Positions 1-8,000 of a stretch of 64,000 bases of DNA are shown one piece after another. The notes under the pieces were generated by a model. The model was given only the letters and a program-made list of their open reading frames with translations, did not search any database and had not been told where the DNA came from. The position numbers were made by a program, and so were the translations under genes. Origin of the DNA: an uncultured Fretibacterium sp. (lineage in GTDB: Bacteria; Synergistota; Synergistia; Synergistales; Aminobacteriaceae). Numbering within the stretch: the first letter of the stretch is position 1; each line of letters starts with the position of its first letter. The DNA is taken from the NCBI RefSeq assembly GCF_938030725.1, contig NZ_CALHIQ010000013.1, forward strand, positions 16,814 to 80,813. Direction: 5' to 3'.

Positions 1-947
1 ATGTGTCCTCCGCTGTAGTCCACGTTGGCCGCCACCCGCTCCACGGGGTAGCCTCCCAGCCGGGTGCCTCGATAGTTCACGGTGCTCGTGATCTTGAGCG
101 CCGCCGTCGTGCCGCTGGCCTCGACGCTGAGGTTCGCCGTTCCGCTGTAATCGTTCGAGTCCAGCGCGGGCAGGATCGCCATGAGTTCTTGAAGGTCCAG
201 CTCCTGCACGGCGCCCTGTAGGTCGAGTGTCGTGACCGTGTTCTGCTCCGAGAGGGGATGGATGCCGCCGGTCACGCTGATCTTTCCCTGGCCGAAGCTC
301 ACGTCGGAGCGGTTGATGCCGATCGTCGTGCCGCCGGACACGTCCAGGTTCGCATCCCCCCGCACCGGGACGCCGTTAACCGTGCCGTCCGCATCGACGT
401 CCAGGTTCCTGCCACGGACGTTCGCCCCGACCTCCTTCACCTGGACGACGCCCCACTTCGACGTGAAGCGGCTGTCCGTCAGGCTGATGCGGTCCAGGGG
501 AAGCTCGCCGCCGCCGTTCCCGCCTTCGGGAAGCTTCAGCTTCTGGACCTCGTCGATAAACTGGTCGAGGTCCATGTCCACCCCACCGACCGACAGGTTT
601 GCCAGCCGCAGAGAGCCCCTCAGGAGCGCCGAGAAGTTCAGGCTGGCGGAGAGGGATCGCGCGGAGAGAAGGCGGTCCCCACTTTCGGTGGCAACGGAGA
701 AGTCCGAGATTCGATAGCCCTTGAGGGGGTTTCCGCTGACGCCCTCGGCCGTCAGCTCCAGCTGGGCCTGCTTCTTCAACTGTTCCTTTGCGATGCCGAG
801 GATCAGGTCGCCCCCGATGTCGACGAAGGACAGGATGCCTCCGATGACGGCGAGCAGGGCGACGAGGCCAAGGAGAAATTTGACGGCGCCGTGCCCTCCT
901 CCCCTCGCAGCCTTCCGACCGGGCCTTGCGCGTGCTCCGTCTTCCAT
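1..947 (-). CDS. AsmA/TamB-like envelope protein, N-terminal part (runs off left edge)
   Basis: This minus-strand frame starts at the ATG at 945-947 and stays open to the window edge (315 residues visible). After a basic, Gly/Arg-rich N-terminus there is one membrane segment at about residues 23-43, then a long periplasm-type region rich in beta-strand patterns such as LANLSVGGVDMD and VNGVPVRGDANLDVSGG. This layout is typical of AsmA, TamB and DUF748 proteins, which are anchored in the inner membrane and span the periplasm to move lipid or help outer-membrane assembly. The C-terminus is missing, so the subfamily cannot be fixed. Overlapping Arg-rich frames on both strands are shadows of this gene. 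The promoter should lie in the gene-free stretch to its right. Confidence 0.72.
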   Translation of the reverse strand, partial: MEDGARARPGRKAARGGGHGAVKFLLGLVALLAVIGGILSFVDIGGDLILGIAKEQLKKQAQLELTAEGVSGNPLKGYRISDFSVATESGDRLLSARSLSASLNFSALLRGSLRLANLSVGGVDMDLDQFIDEVQKLKLPEGGNGGGELPLDRISLTDSRFTSKWGVVQVKEVGANVRGRNLDVDADGTVNGVPVRGDANLDVSGGTTIGINRSDVSFGQGKISVTGGIHPLSEQNTVTTLDLQGAVQELDLQELMAILPALDSNDYSGTANLSVEASGTTAALKITSTVNYRGTRLGGYPVERVAANVDYSGGH

Positions 948-957
948 TGAAACGCAC

Positions 958-1315
958 TCCCCTTCGTGAAATAATAATAGTTCGTACCGCGCCATGAACG
1001 CGGCGTTTCGTTGCTTAACCGTTTAATAATAGGACGAAACGTCCTAAATGCCATCCGTGAAAAACATCAGGCGAGAGTGTCAAGGCCGCCGGGCGGCCCT
1101 TCAAGGGTGAACAGGTCCGTTTTGGTGCAGGTTCGGCAGGCGTTTCCACGTTAAAAGAGGTCTGCCCCTTGATCGGCATCAACGCTAACTGCATAAGCAA
1201 TTATCTTGTTGCCTTCATGTTATTATATACAGGTAAGACGGTGAACGCTCCTGAGATACTTTCTGAGAAAATGCGGTGCTGGATGCTGCTGACTTTTGAG
1301 GAGGGGGATTTTAGG
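958..1315. other. Divergent intergenic region, no gene seen
   Basis: About 360 bases separate the minus-strand AsmA-like gene from the plus-strand XRE regulator, and no reading frame here looks coding. It holds a perfect palindrome at 1030-1046 and AT-rich promoter-like blocks near 1018-1032 and 1200-1230. The divergent arrangement makes it the likely promoter region for both sides. Confidence 0.6.
1030..1046. promoter_or_regulatory. Perfect palindrome, candidate operator
   Basis: TAGGACG and CGTCCTA form 7-bp perfect arms around AAA, embedded in AT-rich DNA about 85 bases upstream of the AsmA-like start. Size and position suit a dimeric repressor site. The neighbouring XRE protein is the obvious candidate ligand, which is inference only. 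Confidence 0.4.
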
Positions 1316-1738
1316 ATGGCTTCGATCGGTGCCAACATCAAGGCGCGCCGCCGGGCGCTGGGCATGAACCAGGAGGAGCTGGCCAGGAAGCTTGGCGTGA
1401 CGCAGGCGAACATCAGCCGCATCGAGTCGAGCGTCAAGGGGCTCAGCTCGGACATGCTGCTGCCCATCGCCTCGGCGCTCTCCTGCGACGTGCGGGAGCT
1501 CCTGGGTCTGAAGTGCGACGACAAGACGGAGCTGTCGGCGCTGGGCGAGGACGCCCGCACCTTCGTGACCCGAACGCTCGAGAACGACCCGCAGCTGGCC
1601 CTGTACCTTCGCAGCTTCGTGAAGGACCAGGACTCCTTCACGGAGGAGGACTGGAAGTTTCTGGCCTCGAGCCTGAGGCTGGCCCTGGGCTACGCCGTGG
1701 ACGCCATCAAGACGCGCCGCGTCCGGGAGGGGTTTTGA
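1316..1738 (+). CDS. XRE-family HTH transcriptional regulator
   Basis: This is a 140-residue protein with a canonical XRE helix-turn-helix at residues 3-60 (IKARRRALGMNQEELARKLG, then TQANISRIES). A C-terminal helical part probably serves for dimerisation. The ATG at 1316 is preceded by GAGGAGGGGG, which decides the start. It sits 5 bases upstream of an ImmA/IrrE metallopeptidase gene. In known pairs (ICEBs1 ImmR-ImmA, Deinococcus DdrO-IrrE) the protease cleaves the repressor after a damage or mating signal, so the pair is probably a protease-relieved repressor switch. Targets are unknown; the palindrome at 1030 and its own promoter are candidates. Confidence 0.85.
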   Translation: MASIGANIKARRRALGMNQEELARKLGVTQANISRIESSVKGLSSDMLLPIASALSCDVRELLGLKCDDKTELSALGEDARTFVTRTLENDPQLALYLRSFVKDQDSFTEEDWKFLASSLRLALGYAVDAIKTRRVREGF

Positions 1739-1743
1739 GGGCA

Positions 1744-2274
1744 ATGTTTTGGGACGGGCTCCTGGGCCCTGCGAGGGAGGCTGCGGCCTCCCTCCTGCGA
1801 TCGACGATGCCTCGGATGTCCGCGCCTCCGGTGAGCTTGAGCGTCATCTGCGACTACCTGGACATCCAGGTTTACGCTCAGCCCTGCGACGCCTTCGGGG
1901 CGCTTTTGGCGGAGGTGCGGGGACGGCGGATCCTGATGGTCAACACCGCGATCCCCCTCGTCCGGGCGCGCTTCTCCATCGCCCACGAGCTGGGACACGC
2001 CCTCCTGGGGCACCGCTCCGCCCTGGAGCGGCCCTCCCTGTCGGACGAACGGCAGGAGCGCCAGGCCGACCTCTTCGCGGCGGAGCTCCTGATGCCCCTT
2101 GCGATGGTCGCCGCCGAGGCTGGAGCCGGCCCGGAGGCTCTCGCCCGGCGCTATCGGGTGTCCCGCCAGGCCATGACGCTGCGGCTTCGCTCCATCTCTG
2201 CCCTCGTGAAGGCCGAGCGCCCCGATCCGGTCCCGGAACTCTCTCATGGCGGCACGTTTTGCCCGTCGGCCTGA
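1744..2274 (+). CDS. ImmA/IrrE-family metallopeptidase
   Basis: This 176-residue protein carries the zinc motif HELGH in FSIAHELGHALLGH, plus a downstream acidic stretch ERQADLFAAELLMP in which the Glu and Asp residues typical of the family (PF06114) are seen. The C-terminus YRVSRQAMTLRL resembles the short winged-helix-like tail common in ImmA proteins. It follows the XRE gene by 5 bases, so the two are almost certainly cotranscribed. The expected role is site-specific cleavage of the upstream repressor. No integrase, relaxase or phage gene lies beside the pair, so it looks chromosomal rather than part of a visible mobile element. Confidence 0.85.
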   Translation: MFWDGLLGPAREAAASLLRSTMPRMSAPPVSLSVICDYLDIQVYAQPCDAFGALLAEVRGRRILMVNTAIPLVRARFSIAHELGHALLGHRSALERPSLSDERQERQADLFAAELLMPLAMVAAEAGAGPEALARRYRVSRQAMTLRLRSISALVKAERPDPVPELSHGGTFCPSA

Positions 2275-2335
2275 ACGAGGCCTGTCCGTTTTTACGGTTT
2301 AGTGCGATAATAAACAACTTACCATATCTATCTTT

Positions 2336-2364
2336 GGAGGCAGCCCGCGAGGTTGGGCGCCTCC
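2336..2364 (+). promoter_or_regulatory. Leader hairpin upstream of the C69 peptidase
   Basis: GGAGGC and GCCTCC pair, with GCCC and GGGC pairing inside them and one bulged A. The hairpin ends just before the Shine-Dalgarno GAGGAGGT at about 2368. An AT-rich block (GATAATAA near 2306) upstream may be the -10. The hairpin could affect translation; no function is shown. Confidence 0.3.
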
Positions 2365-2383
2365 GCCGAGGAGGTCCGTTTGG

Positions 2384-4189
2384 ATGTTTCTGGTGACGAC
2401 AGCGGCGGTTTTCGGCGCGCTTGCGCTGGTGCTCCTTTGGAGGCGGCCCGCGCACGCCTGTATGACGGTTTTGGTGGGGCGCAGGGCCTCCGAGAACGGC
2501 GTGGTCCTGGTGGGGCACAACGAGGACAGCCGCGGACGCTACGTGATGCTGACCCACATGACGGACCCCGTCATCCGGACCGTCCCGGAGACCGTCCGCT
2601 TTGAGCCGTGCTGCGCGGAACTGCCCCTGCCGGAGGCGAGTGCGGGCCTCCTGTGGTCCGAGGCGCGCCGGGGAGGAAAGGGTGGGGGCGAGTCCTACTG
2701 CGACCTGTTCATCAACCGGAACGGCGTCGTCGTTTGCAGCGACAACTGCTCGGACTCCCGCGAGGACGCCCCGGACCTGACGGACGGCGGCATCGGCTAC
2801 GGCCTGCGCCGCCTCGTGGCCGAGGGGGCCAGGAGCGCCGCTCACGCCGTGGAGATCGCCGCGGACCTCATTCAGCGCTACGGCTATGCGGACAGCGGGC
2901 GGTCCTACCACTTCGCGGACAGCGAGGAGTGCTGGGTGGTGCAGGTGATGAAGGGCAAGCACTTCGCCGTCAAGCGGGTGCCGGACGACGAGGTCTTCAT
3001 CATCCCGAACCACTACACGATCCACGAGCCGGACCCGGACACGCCGGGCCTTCAGGCCCTCGTGGGCTACGCGACGAAGCGCGGGTGGTACAGCCCCGCG
3101 GACGGTCCCTTCGACTTCGCCAAGGCCTGTCAGGCCCCGGCGTCGCGGGGGGCGATCTACAACATGCACCGGCACGTGCGAGGGCTTGAGATCCTGCTGG
3201 AGCGTGACCTGAGCGGCCTCCTCGACCGGCCGGAGGACCTACCCTTCTCCGTAAAGCCGGCGCGCCCGGTGGGGATCGGCACGCTGAAGAATATCCTGCG
3301 GACGCACTTCGAGGGCACGGCGTCCGACATCTCGGAGGGGGGCTCCCACCACTTCATGAGCACCCGCCCGATCTGTGCCGTCACGACCCTTGAGAGCAAC
3401 ATCGTGGAGGTGCGCCACGCTCCGGAGCGCATCCTCGCGCGGCGCGCTCTGGGCCGGCCCTGCCTCTCCCCCTACATGCCCTGGTACCTTGGCATCGCCG
3501 AGGTCCCGGAGGGGTACGGCTATGCGGCGGGGGCGAAGGAGGCCCTCGCGACGCACTTCTCCGTGCCCGCAACCGACCTGGACTGGCGGGAGGACAGCGC
3601 CTGGTTCCGGACCACGGCGGTTCAGGCGGCTGCGGAGCTCCTGGGCGGGGCCGCGGAGGAGGCCGTGCGCTCCAGGGTCTGCCTGATGGAGGATCACATG
3701 GAGGACGAGCTCCGCATGATGGACGCCCAGATCGAGATGCACATGCACTCGGACCCCAACGTCGCCAGGGCTATGATGGAGGGACTGGTCCGCGCCTGGG
3801 GCGTGACGGTTCGGGAGGGGATGCACGCGCTCTTCAGCGACCTGAAGGTCCTGGTGGGGACGCCCGACGGGGAGCTGGATGCGTCGCAGGCGGGCGCCCG
3901 CTTCTCCGTGCGCTGGGACGCGCAGGGACTGACCCCCGCTGCCCTGGACCCGGAGCGATGCCTCGCTGGGCCGCACTACCTGCCGCAGGAGAAGTGGTCC
4001 GTCGGGTCCGCGCTGGAGGTTGCGCCGGACGGCGCTTCCTTCAAGCTGACCTTCGGCGGCGGCGCGTGGATGGAGGACGCAGACCCCTGCCTTACGGACC
4101 TCGCCGTCCTGCTGACGGCACGGGATGGAACGCGCCGGGCGGCCTGCGTGCGGCTGAGGGTGCGCCGGGACATCCCCCTGAAGGGGTAG
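2384..4189 (+). CDS. C69-family dipeptidase (secreted)
   Basis: This 601-residue peptidase belongs to family C69 (formerly U34), the PepD-like N-terminal-nucleophile dipeptidases. A hydrophobic segment at residues 2-18 ends in RRPAHA, followed by Cys26 in CMTVLVG. In this family the Cys exposed by processing is the nucleophile, and an Asn-Glu-Asp motif follows it (GHNEDSRGR here). It should hydrolyse dipeptides outside the cytoplasm or at the membrane. The start is fixed by GAGGAGGT upstream of ATG 2384. It is followed after 4 bases by a P1-family aminopeptidase, suggesting a peptide-scavenging operon consistent with an amino-acid-fermenting host. Confidence 0.88.
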   Translation: MFLVTTAAVFGALALVLLWRRPAHACMTVLVGRRASENGVVLVGHNEDSRGRYVMLTHMTDPVIRTVPETVRFEPCCAELPLPEASAGLLWSEARRGGKGGGESYCDLFINRNGVVVCSDNCSDSREDAPDLTDGGIGYGLRRLVAEGARSAAHAVEIAADLIQRYGYADSGRSYHFADSEECWVVQVMKGKHFAVKRVPDDEVFIIPNHYTIHEPDPDTPGLQALVGYATKRGWYSPADGPFDFAKACQAPASRGAIYNMHRHVRGLEILLERDLSGLLDRPEDLPFSVKPARPVGIGTLKNILRTHFEGTASDISEGGSHHFMSTRPICAVTTLESNIVEVRHAPERILARRALGRPCLSPYMPWYLGIAEVPEGYGYAAGAKEALATHFSVPATDLDWREDSAWFRTTAVQAAAELLGGAAEEAVRSRVCLMEDHMEDELRMMDAQIEMHMHSDPNVARAMMEGLVRAWGVTVREGMHALFSDLKVLVGTPDGELDASQAGARFSVRWDAQGLTPAALDPERCLAGPHYLPQEKWSVGSALEVAPDGASFKLTFGGGAWMEDADPCLTDLAVLLTARDGTRRAACVRLRVRRDIPLKG

Positions 4190-4193
4190 GCTC

Positions 4194-5276
4194 ATGGCCT
4201 CTCTCGTGGAGGAGCTGGGGCTGGGCGTTGGCGCGCTGTCCAGGGGGCCGAGGAACGCCCTGACGGACGTGCCGGGCGTGCGCGTCGGCCACGCCACGGT
4301 GGACGACGGTGGCGTCCAGACGGGCGTCACGGCCGTGATTCCGGCGCCCGGAAGCCTGTTTCGCCAAAAGGTCCCAGCGGGGTGTGCCGTGTTCAACGGC
4401 TTCGGCAAGAGCATGGGGCTCCTGCAGATTCAGGAGAAGGGGACCATTGAGACGCCCGTCGTCCTGACGGGGGTCTCGAGCGCCGGGGCGCTGTACGAGG
4501 CGCTGTTCCGCCGCTCCATGGACGAGCACCCTGAGATCTGCACGACGGCGGGCAGCGTGAACCCCGTGGTGTGCGAGTGCAACGACAGCTACCTGAACGA
4601 CGCACGGGCCGCGCGCCTGGGCCGTCCCCAGTTGGACGCGGCGCTGGCGGCGGCCGCGGAGGACTTTCAGCAGGGCGCGGTGGGCGCGGGGCGGGGAATG
4701 ACCTGCTTTGGGCTGAAGGGCGGCATCGGCAGCGCCTCGCGGCTGGCGGCGGCAGGGAAGGAAACGTACACCGTCGGCGTCCTGGTCAATGCGAACTTCG
4801 GCGTCATGACGAACCTCGTTCTGGCGGGGCGTCCTGTCGGGGCGGCACTTTCGGCCCTCCTGGAGGCACGCCGGACCGAGGAGGAGCGGGAGTCCGGCTC
4901 CATCATCCTGGTGCTGGGCACGGACGCGCCCCTCACGGCGCGGCAGTTGACGCGGATGGCGCGCCGGTGCTTCGTGGGCGTAGGCCGGACGGGCTCCTTC
5001 GTGGGGGACGGCAGCGGCGACGTTGCCGTGGCCTTTTCGAACGCCTTCCGCATCCCCCACGAGGTGTCGGAGGACCCCGTCCTCCGCGTTCCCTCCCTTC
5101 ACGAGAACTGCATTGACCCCCTGTTTCAGGCCGCTGCCGAGGCTGCGGAGGAGGCCATCCTGAGCGCGCTCCTGTGGGCGGAACCCGTTCGGGGGCGCGG
5201 GGGGCACGTCCGCCATGCCCTGCGGGACTTCCTGCCGGAGCTTGACGCCGCCGGTCTGCTGTCCACGACGCGCTGA
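4194..5276 (+). CDS. P1/DmpA-family aminopeptidase (S58)
   Basis: This 360-residue protein is of the DmpA/BapA type: TDVPGVRVGHATV at the N-terminus, GLKGGIGSASR in the middle and ESGSIILVLGTDAPL near residue 235. In DmpA the proenzyme is autocleaved before a Ser in the GS(I/V) motif, which becomes the N-terminal nucleophile of the beta chain; Ser236 is the equivalent here. It probably removes N-terminal residues from short peptides or amides (L-aminopeptidase/D-esterase family). It starts 4 bases after the C69 gene, so the two are translationally coupled. The substrate cannot be told from sequence. Confidence 0.88.
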   Translation: MASLVEELGLGVGALSRGPRNALTDVPGVRVGHATVDDGGVQTGVTAVIPAPGSLFRQKVPAGCAVFNGFGKSMGLLQIQEKGTIETPVVLTGVSSAGALYEALFRRSMDEHPEICTTAGSVNPVVCECNDSYLNDARAARLGRPQLDAALAAAAEDFQQGAVGAGRGMTCFGLKGGIGSASRLAAAGKETYTVGVLVNANFGVMTNLVLAGRPVGAALSALLEARRTEEERESGSIILVLGTDAPLTARQLTRMARRCFVGVGRTGSFVGDGSGDVAVAFSNAFRIPHEVSEDPVLRVPSLHENCIDPLFQAAAEAAEEAILSALLWAEPVRGRGGHVRHALRDFLPELDAAGLLSTTR

Positions 5277-5351
5277 GCGATGGCTGGACGACGGCGAAGC
5301 GCTTCGTTTTGGAGCGGTCCCCGCCGCCTTCGGAGGGGAGCGAACCGCGTC

Positions 5352-5888
5352 ATGGAGCGGATGCTGAAGCGCCTCGTCCTCGCCTTTCTGGCCCTTCTGG
5401 CCGGGTGGCTGGGACTTGAACACTGGCAAGGGCAGACGGGGGACGTCCTCTCCGCTCCGGTGGTGCGCGTCGTGGATGGGGATACGATCGTCGTGAGCGT
5501 GGAGGGCTCGAACCGGAAGGTGCGGCTCATCGGGGTGGACACCCCGGAGACCGTGAAGCCCAACACACCGGTGCAGTACTACGGAAAGGCGGCCAGCGAC
5601 TTCACGAAGCGGGAGCTGACGGGGCGGCGCGTCTGGCTGGAGTACGACGCCGAGCCGACGGACCGCTACGGACGCCACCTGGCCTACGTGTGGCTGACGT
5701 CCCCGCCCGAAAGCGCGGACGAGGCGTCGGTGCGGCGGGGCATGTTCAACGCGCGGCTCCTGACGGGAGGCTATGCGCGGGTGCTGTCCATCAAGCCGAA
5801 CACCCGCTACAGGGAACTCTTCGCCCGACTGGAGGAGGAGGCCCGCCGTTCGAAGATCGGGCTGTGGGGCAGGAAGGCCGGCCGGTAG
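5352..5888 (+). CDS. Thermonuclease-family (SNase-like) protein
   Basis: This is a 178-residue protein with an N-terminal signal or anchor (MLKRLVLAFLALLAGWLGL) and a staphylococcal-nuclease OB-fold: VVDGDTIVV, RLIGVDTPE and a YDAEPTDRYGRHLAYVW segment. These keep the family's acidic calcium ligands and active-site Arg and Glu. It is probably a secreted or membrane-tethered nuclease. ATG 5352 is preferred because GGAGGGGAG lies about 10 bases upstream; an in-frame ATG at 5280 directly after the peptidase stop lacks a clear ribosome site. It is the third gene of the peptidase cluster, so it may serve nutrient scavenging. Confidence 0.82.
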   Translation: MERMLKRLVLAFLALLAGWLGLEHWQGQTGDVLSAPVVRVVDGDTIVVSVEGSNRKVRLIGVDTPETVKPNTPVQYYGKAASDFTKRELTGRRVWLEYDAEPTDRYGRHLAYVWLTSPPESADEASVRRGMFNARLLTGGYARVLSIKPNTRYRELFARLEEEARRSKIGLWGRKAGR

Positions 5889-5913
5889 GACGGCACAGGA
5901 CGCGATCGCGTCA

Positions 5914-5942
5914 TTGACATTATCCTTCGTCTGGCTCATAAT
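5914..5942 (+). promoter_or_regulatory. Strong sigma70-type promoter before the DEAD-box gene
   Basis: TTGACA at 5914-5919, a 17-base spacer and CATAAT at 5937-5942 match the consensus closely. Transcription would begin near 5949, only about 16 bases before the intrinsic terminator at 5965-5996. Confidence 0.7.
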
Positions 5943-5964
5943 CAGACGCGAGGGATCTTAATGC

Positions 5965-5996
5965 GGGGAAGGCCCGACGCGGCCTTCCCCTTTTTT
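5965..5996 (+). terminator. Intrinsic terminator in the DEAD-box leader
   Basis: GGGGAAGGCC and GGCCTTCCCC form a perfect 10-bp stem around CGACGC, followed by six T. It ends about 25 bases before the likely helicase start and just after a strong promoter. It could end the peptidase operon, but its place after the promoter suggests a leader attenuator. Confidence 0.75.
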
Positions 5997-6020
5997 GCCT
6001 ATGGGGGTATGCAGGTTTCA

Positions 6021-6097
6021 ATGAACGAAGTGCAGGGAATGAACGAAGTGAGTAAAACGAGTGAAGTGAATGAAGTGAGTGAAGTGAGTGAAGTGAA
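6021..6097 (+). repeat. In-frame short tandem repeat (GTGA/GAAGTGA units)
   Basis: Imperfect copies of a 9-base unit close to GTGAAGTGA recur, most regularly at 6061-6097. They encode Ser/Asn-Glu-Val tripeptides at the start of the helicase. Such a tract can change length by slippage in steps of 9 (in frame). Confidence 0.65.
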
Positions 6098-7919
6098 GGG
6101 CGAGAACGAGGCCGGGGAGGGGGGGACGCCCTTCGGCGCGCCCTCAAACCTGGACCTGAGCGAGATATCGAGGGACGAGTACCGCGAGCTTGAGAGCTAC
6201 GGGCGGGAGCCCGTCGACGAGGGGTTTGACGTCTACGGCCTTCGGGACGAGCTCCTGCGCGCGCTGGAGGAGAAGGGCTTCGAGCACCCGACGCCCGTGC
6301 AGCGGCGCGTGCTGGGCGCGGAGTGGCAGGGACGGGATCTGATCGTCCGGGCGCGGACGGGCAGCGGCAAGACGCTGGCCTTTCTCCTGCCCCTGCTCCA
6401 GGAGGTTTCGGTGGGGGAGAGGCAGCCCCGAATTCTGGTGCTGTCCCCGACCCGCGAGCTGGCGCAGCAGACGGCCAAGGAGGCGGAGTGGCTGACGCGC
6501 CACCTGAGGTTGGGCGTCGTGGCGCTGGTGGGCGGCATGGAGATGGGCCCCCAGCTGCGCGCCCTGCGCGGGGGCGCGGCCGTCGTCGTGGGGACCCCCG
6601 GTCGGGTGCGGGACCACATCGAACGCGGAACCCTGCTGACGGAGGGCATCCAGCACGTGGTCCTGGACGAGGGGGACCTGATGCTGGACATGGGCTTCCG
6701 CGACGAGCTGGAGGCCATCCTGGGGGCCATGCCGGAGGAGCGCCGGACGTGGCTCTTCTCCGCCACGATGCCGGACGAGATGCGGGAGCTGGCGGACCGC
6801 TACCTGAAGGCCCCCTTGATCCTCTCCCTCGTGGAGGAGGGGGCGCAGCACGCGGACATCCTGCATCGGGTCTACATGATCCCCTCCCGCCGCCGCTTTG
6901 AGGGGCTGGTGAACATCCTGCTGTGGGAGCACCCGAGGCGCTGCCTCGTGTTCTGTCACACGAAGATGGAGTCCATCGAAATCGCCCAGAAGCTGCAGGA
7001 CGAGGGATTCACCGCGGCGGCCCTGCAGGGCGACATGACGCAGAACGAGCGCATGGCGGTGCTCGCCTCCTTCAAGTCCGGCTCCATCCCCTGTCTGGTG
7101 GCGACCAACGTGGCTGCGCGGGGGCTGGACGTGGAGGGCGTGACGCACGTCATCCAGCTTGGACTGCCGGACGACCAGGAGACCTTCGTCCACCGCAGCG
7201 GCCGCACGGGAAGGGCGGGCAACGAGGGCACGAACCTGATCCTGCTCTCGCCGCCCGAGGCGGGGCGCTTCCGCGACATGCTGCGCTCCACCCGGATGAA
7301 GGTGGAGTGGGAGGACATCCCGGACCTGGACCGCATCCACGCGACGCAGCGCGAGGTGATGGAGCGCGAGCTGCTCTCCGCGCCCCTCGACGGGGACTAC
7401 GAGGAGTGCCTGAGCTGGGCGGAGGACCTCCTGTCGCGCGCGGAGCCGAGGGTGCTGACCGCGAAGCTCCTGGCCTTCCTCTCCTCCCGCACGGCCAAGG
7501 GGTACAGCCTCAGCGCGGAGCTGGATCGAGAGCGGGAGCGCCGTCGGGGAGGACGCTCGGCGGTTCGGACGCGGGAGAGTGCGGCGCCGGGCCGCAGGCA
7601 GCGCGGCGTCATGACACGGATGCGCAGCAGCCGCGGGCCGGTGACGGACGTGGGCCGCATCCTGAACGCGCTCTGCACGGCGCTGAAGGTGGAGCGCTGC
7701 GAGGTGGGCGCCATCCGCCTGAAGGACGATCACATCCTGGTGGAGCTTCAGCCGCTGGCCATGTCTCGCCTGGAGCAGGGACGGGCGGGGCTGGCGCGCT
7801 GGGGGCTCTTCCCGGAGGACGAGGCTCCCAGTCGCGGGCGGCGCAGCCTCCGCGGCGAGGTCCGCAGCCGGCGCGGAGGCGTGAGAACGGGGCTTCGCAG
7901 GAGCCGGGAGGAGTATTAG
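6021..7919 (+). CDS. DEAD-box RNA helicase with DEGD motif and DbpA-type C-terminal domain
   Basis: This is an ATP-dependent RNA helicase of about 632 residues, counted from ATG 6021. It has a low-complexity SEV/NEV N-terminus; a Q-motif-like FEHPTPVQ; Walker A ARTGSGKT (Lys117); PTRELAQQ; motif II as DEGD at residues 216-219 instead of DEAD; SAT; and the second RecA domain with HRSGRTGRAG. A C-terminal domain (GRILNALCTAL, then VGAIRLKDDHILVEL) resembles the DbpA RNA-binding domain, which in DbpA/DeaD relatives directs work on structured RNA and ribosome assembly. A basic Arg/Ser-rich linker joins the parts. The start is uncertain: ATG 5961 lies inside a terminator stem and is rejected; 6009, 6021 and 6039 are all possible. 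Confidence 0.9.
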   Translation: MNEVQGMNEVSKTSEVNEVSEVSEVKGENEAGEGGTPFGAPSNLDLSEISRDEYRELESYGREPVDEGFDVYGLRDELLRALEEKGFEHPTPVQRRVLGAEWQGRDLIVRARTGSGKTLAFLLPLLQEVSVGERQPRILVLSPTRELAQQTAKEAEWLTRHLRLGVVALVGGMEMGPQLRALRGGAAVVVGTPGRVRDHIERGTLLTEGIQHVVLDEGDLMLDMGFRDELEAILGAMPEERRTWLFSATMPDEMRELADRYLKAPLILSLVEEGAQHADILHRVYMIPSRRRFEGLVNILLWEHPRRCLVFCHTKMESIEIAQKLQDEGFTAAALQGDMTQNERMAVLASFKSGSIPCLVATNVAARGLDVEGVTHVIQLGLPDDQETFVHRSGRTGRAGNEGTNLILLSPPEAGRFRDMLRSTRMKVEWEDIPDLDRIHATQREVMERELLSAPLDGDYEECLSWAEDLLSRAEPRVLTAKLLAFLSSRTAKGYSLSAELDRERERRRGGRSAVRTRESAAPGRRQRGVMTRMRSSRGPVTDVGRILNALCTALKVERCEVGAIRLKDDHILVELQPLAMSRLEQGRAGLARWGLFPEDEAPSRGRRSLRGEVRSRRGGVRTGLRRSREEY

Positions 7920-7967
7920 GGAGGGGACGAGTGGGGCGCGGACTTCGGCTGCACCCCATTCCTTTAG

Positions 7968-8000
7968 CGAGGCGGCGCTACAGCGCCGCCTCGTGCTTTT
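7968..8000 (+). terminator. Hairpin between converging genes
   Basis: CGAGGCGGCGC and GCGCCGCCTCG form a perfect 11-bp stem around TACA, followed on the plus strand by TGCTTTT. It should terminate the helicase transcript. The stop codon of the minus-strand AAA gene (7978-7980) lies inside the stem. Confidence 0.65.

Noticed and set aside
232..957. Long Arg/Pro-rich frames on both strands at the left edge
   Set aside because: They overlap a minus-strand frame with a clear membrane anchor and natural beta-rich sequence; they are shadows caused by high GC.
1015..1200. Small minus-strand frame in the divergent region
   Set aside because: No ribosome site, poor composition, and it covers the promoter region.
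1316..2274. XRE-ImmA pair as part of an integrative element
   Set aside because: No integrase, relaxase or transfer gene is nearby in the window.
5961..6020. Upstream ATG for the helicase
   Set aside because: It lies in the stem of an intrinsic terminator and would be unreadable as a normal start.
6021..6097. Possible CRISPR-like repeat
   Set aside because: The units are 9 bases, contiguous and coding, with no spacers. No CRISPR array or cas gene was seen elsewhere.
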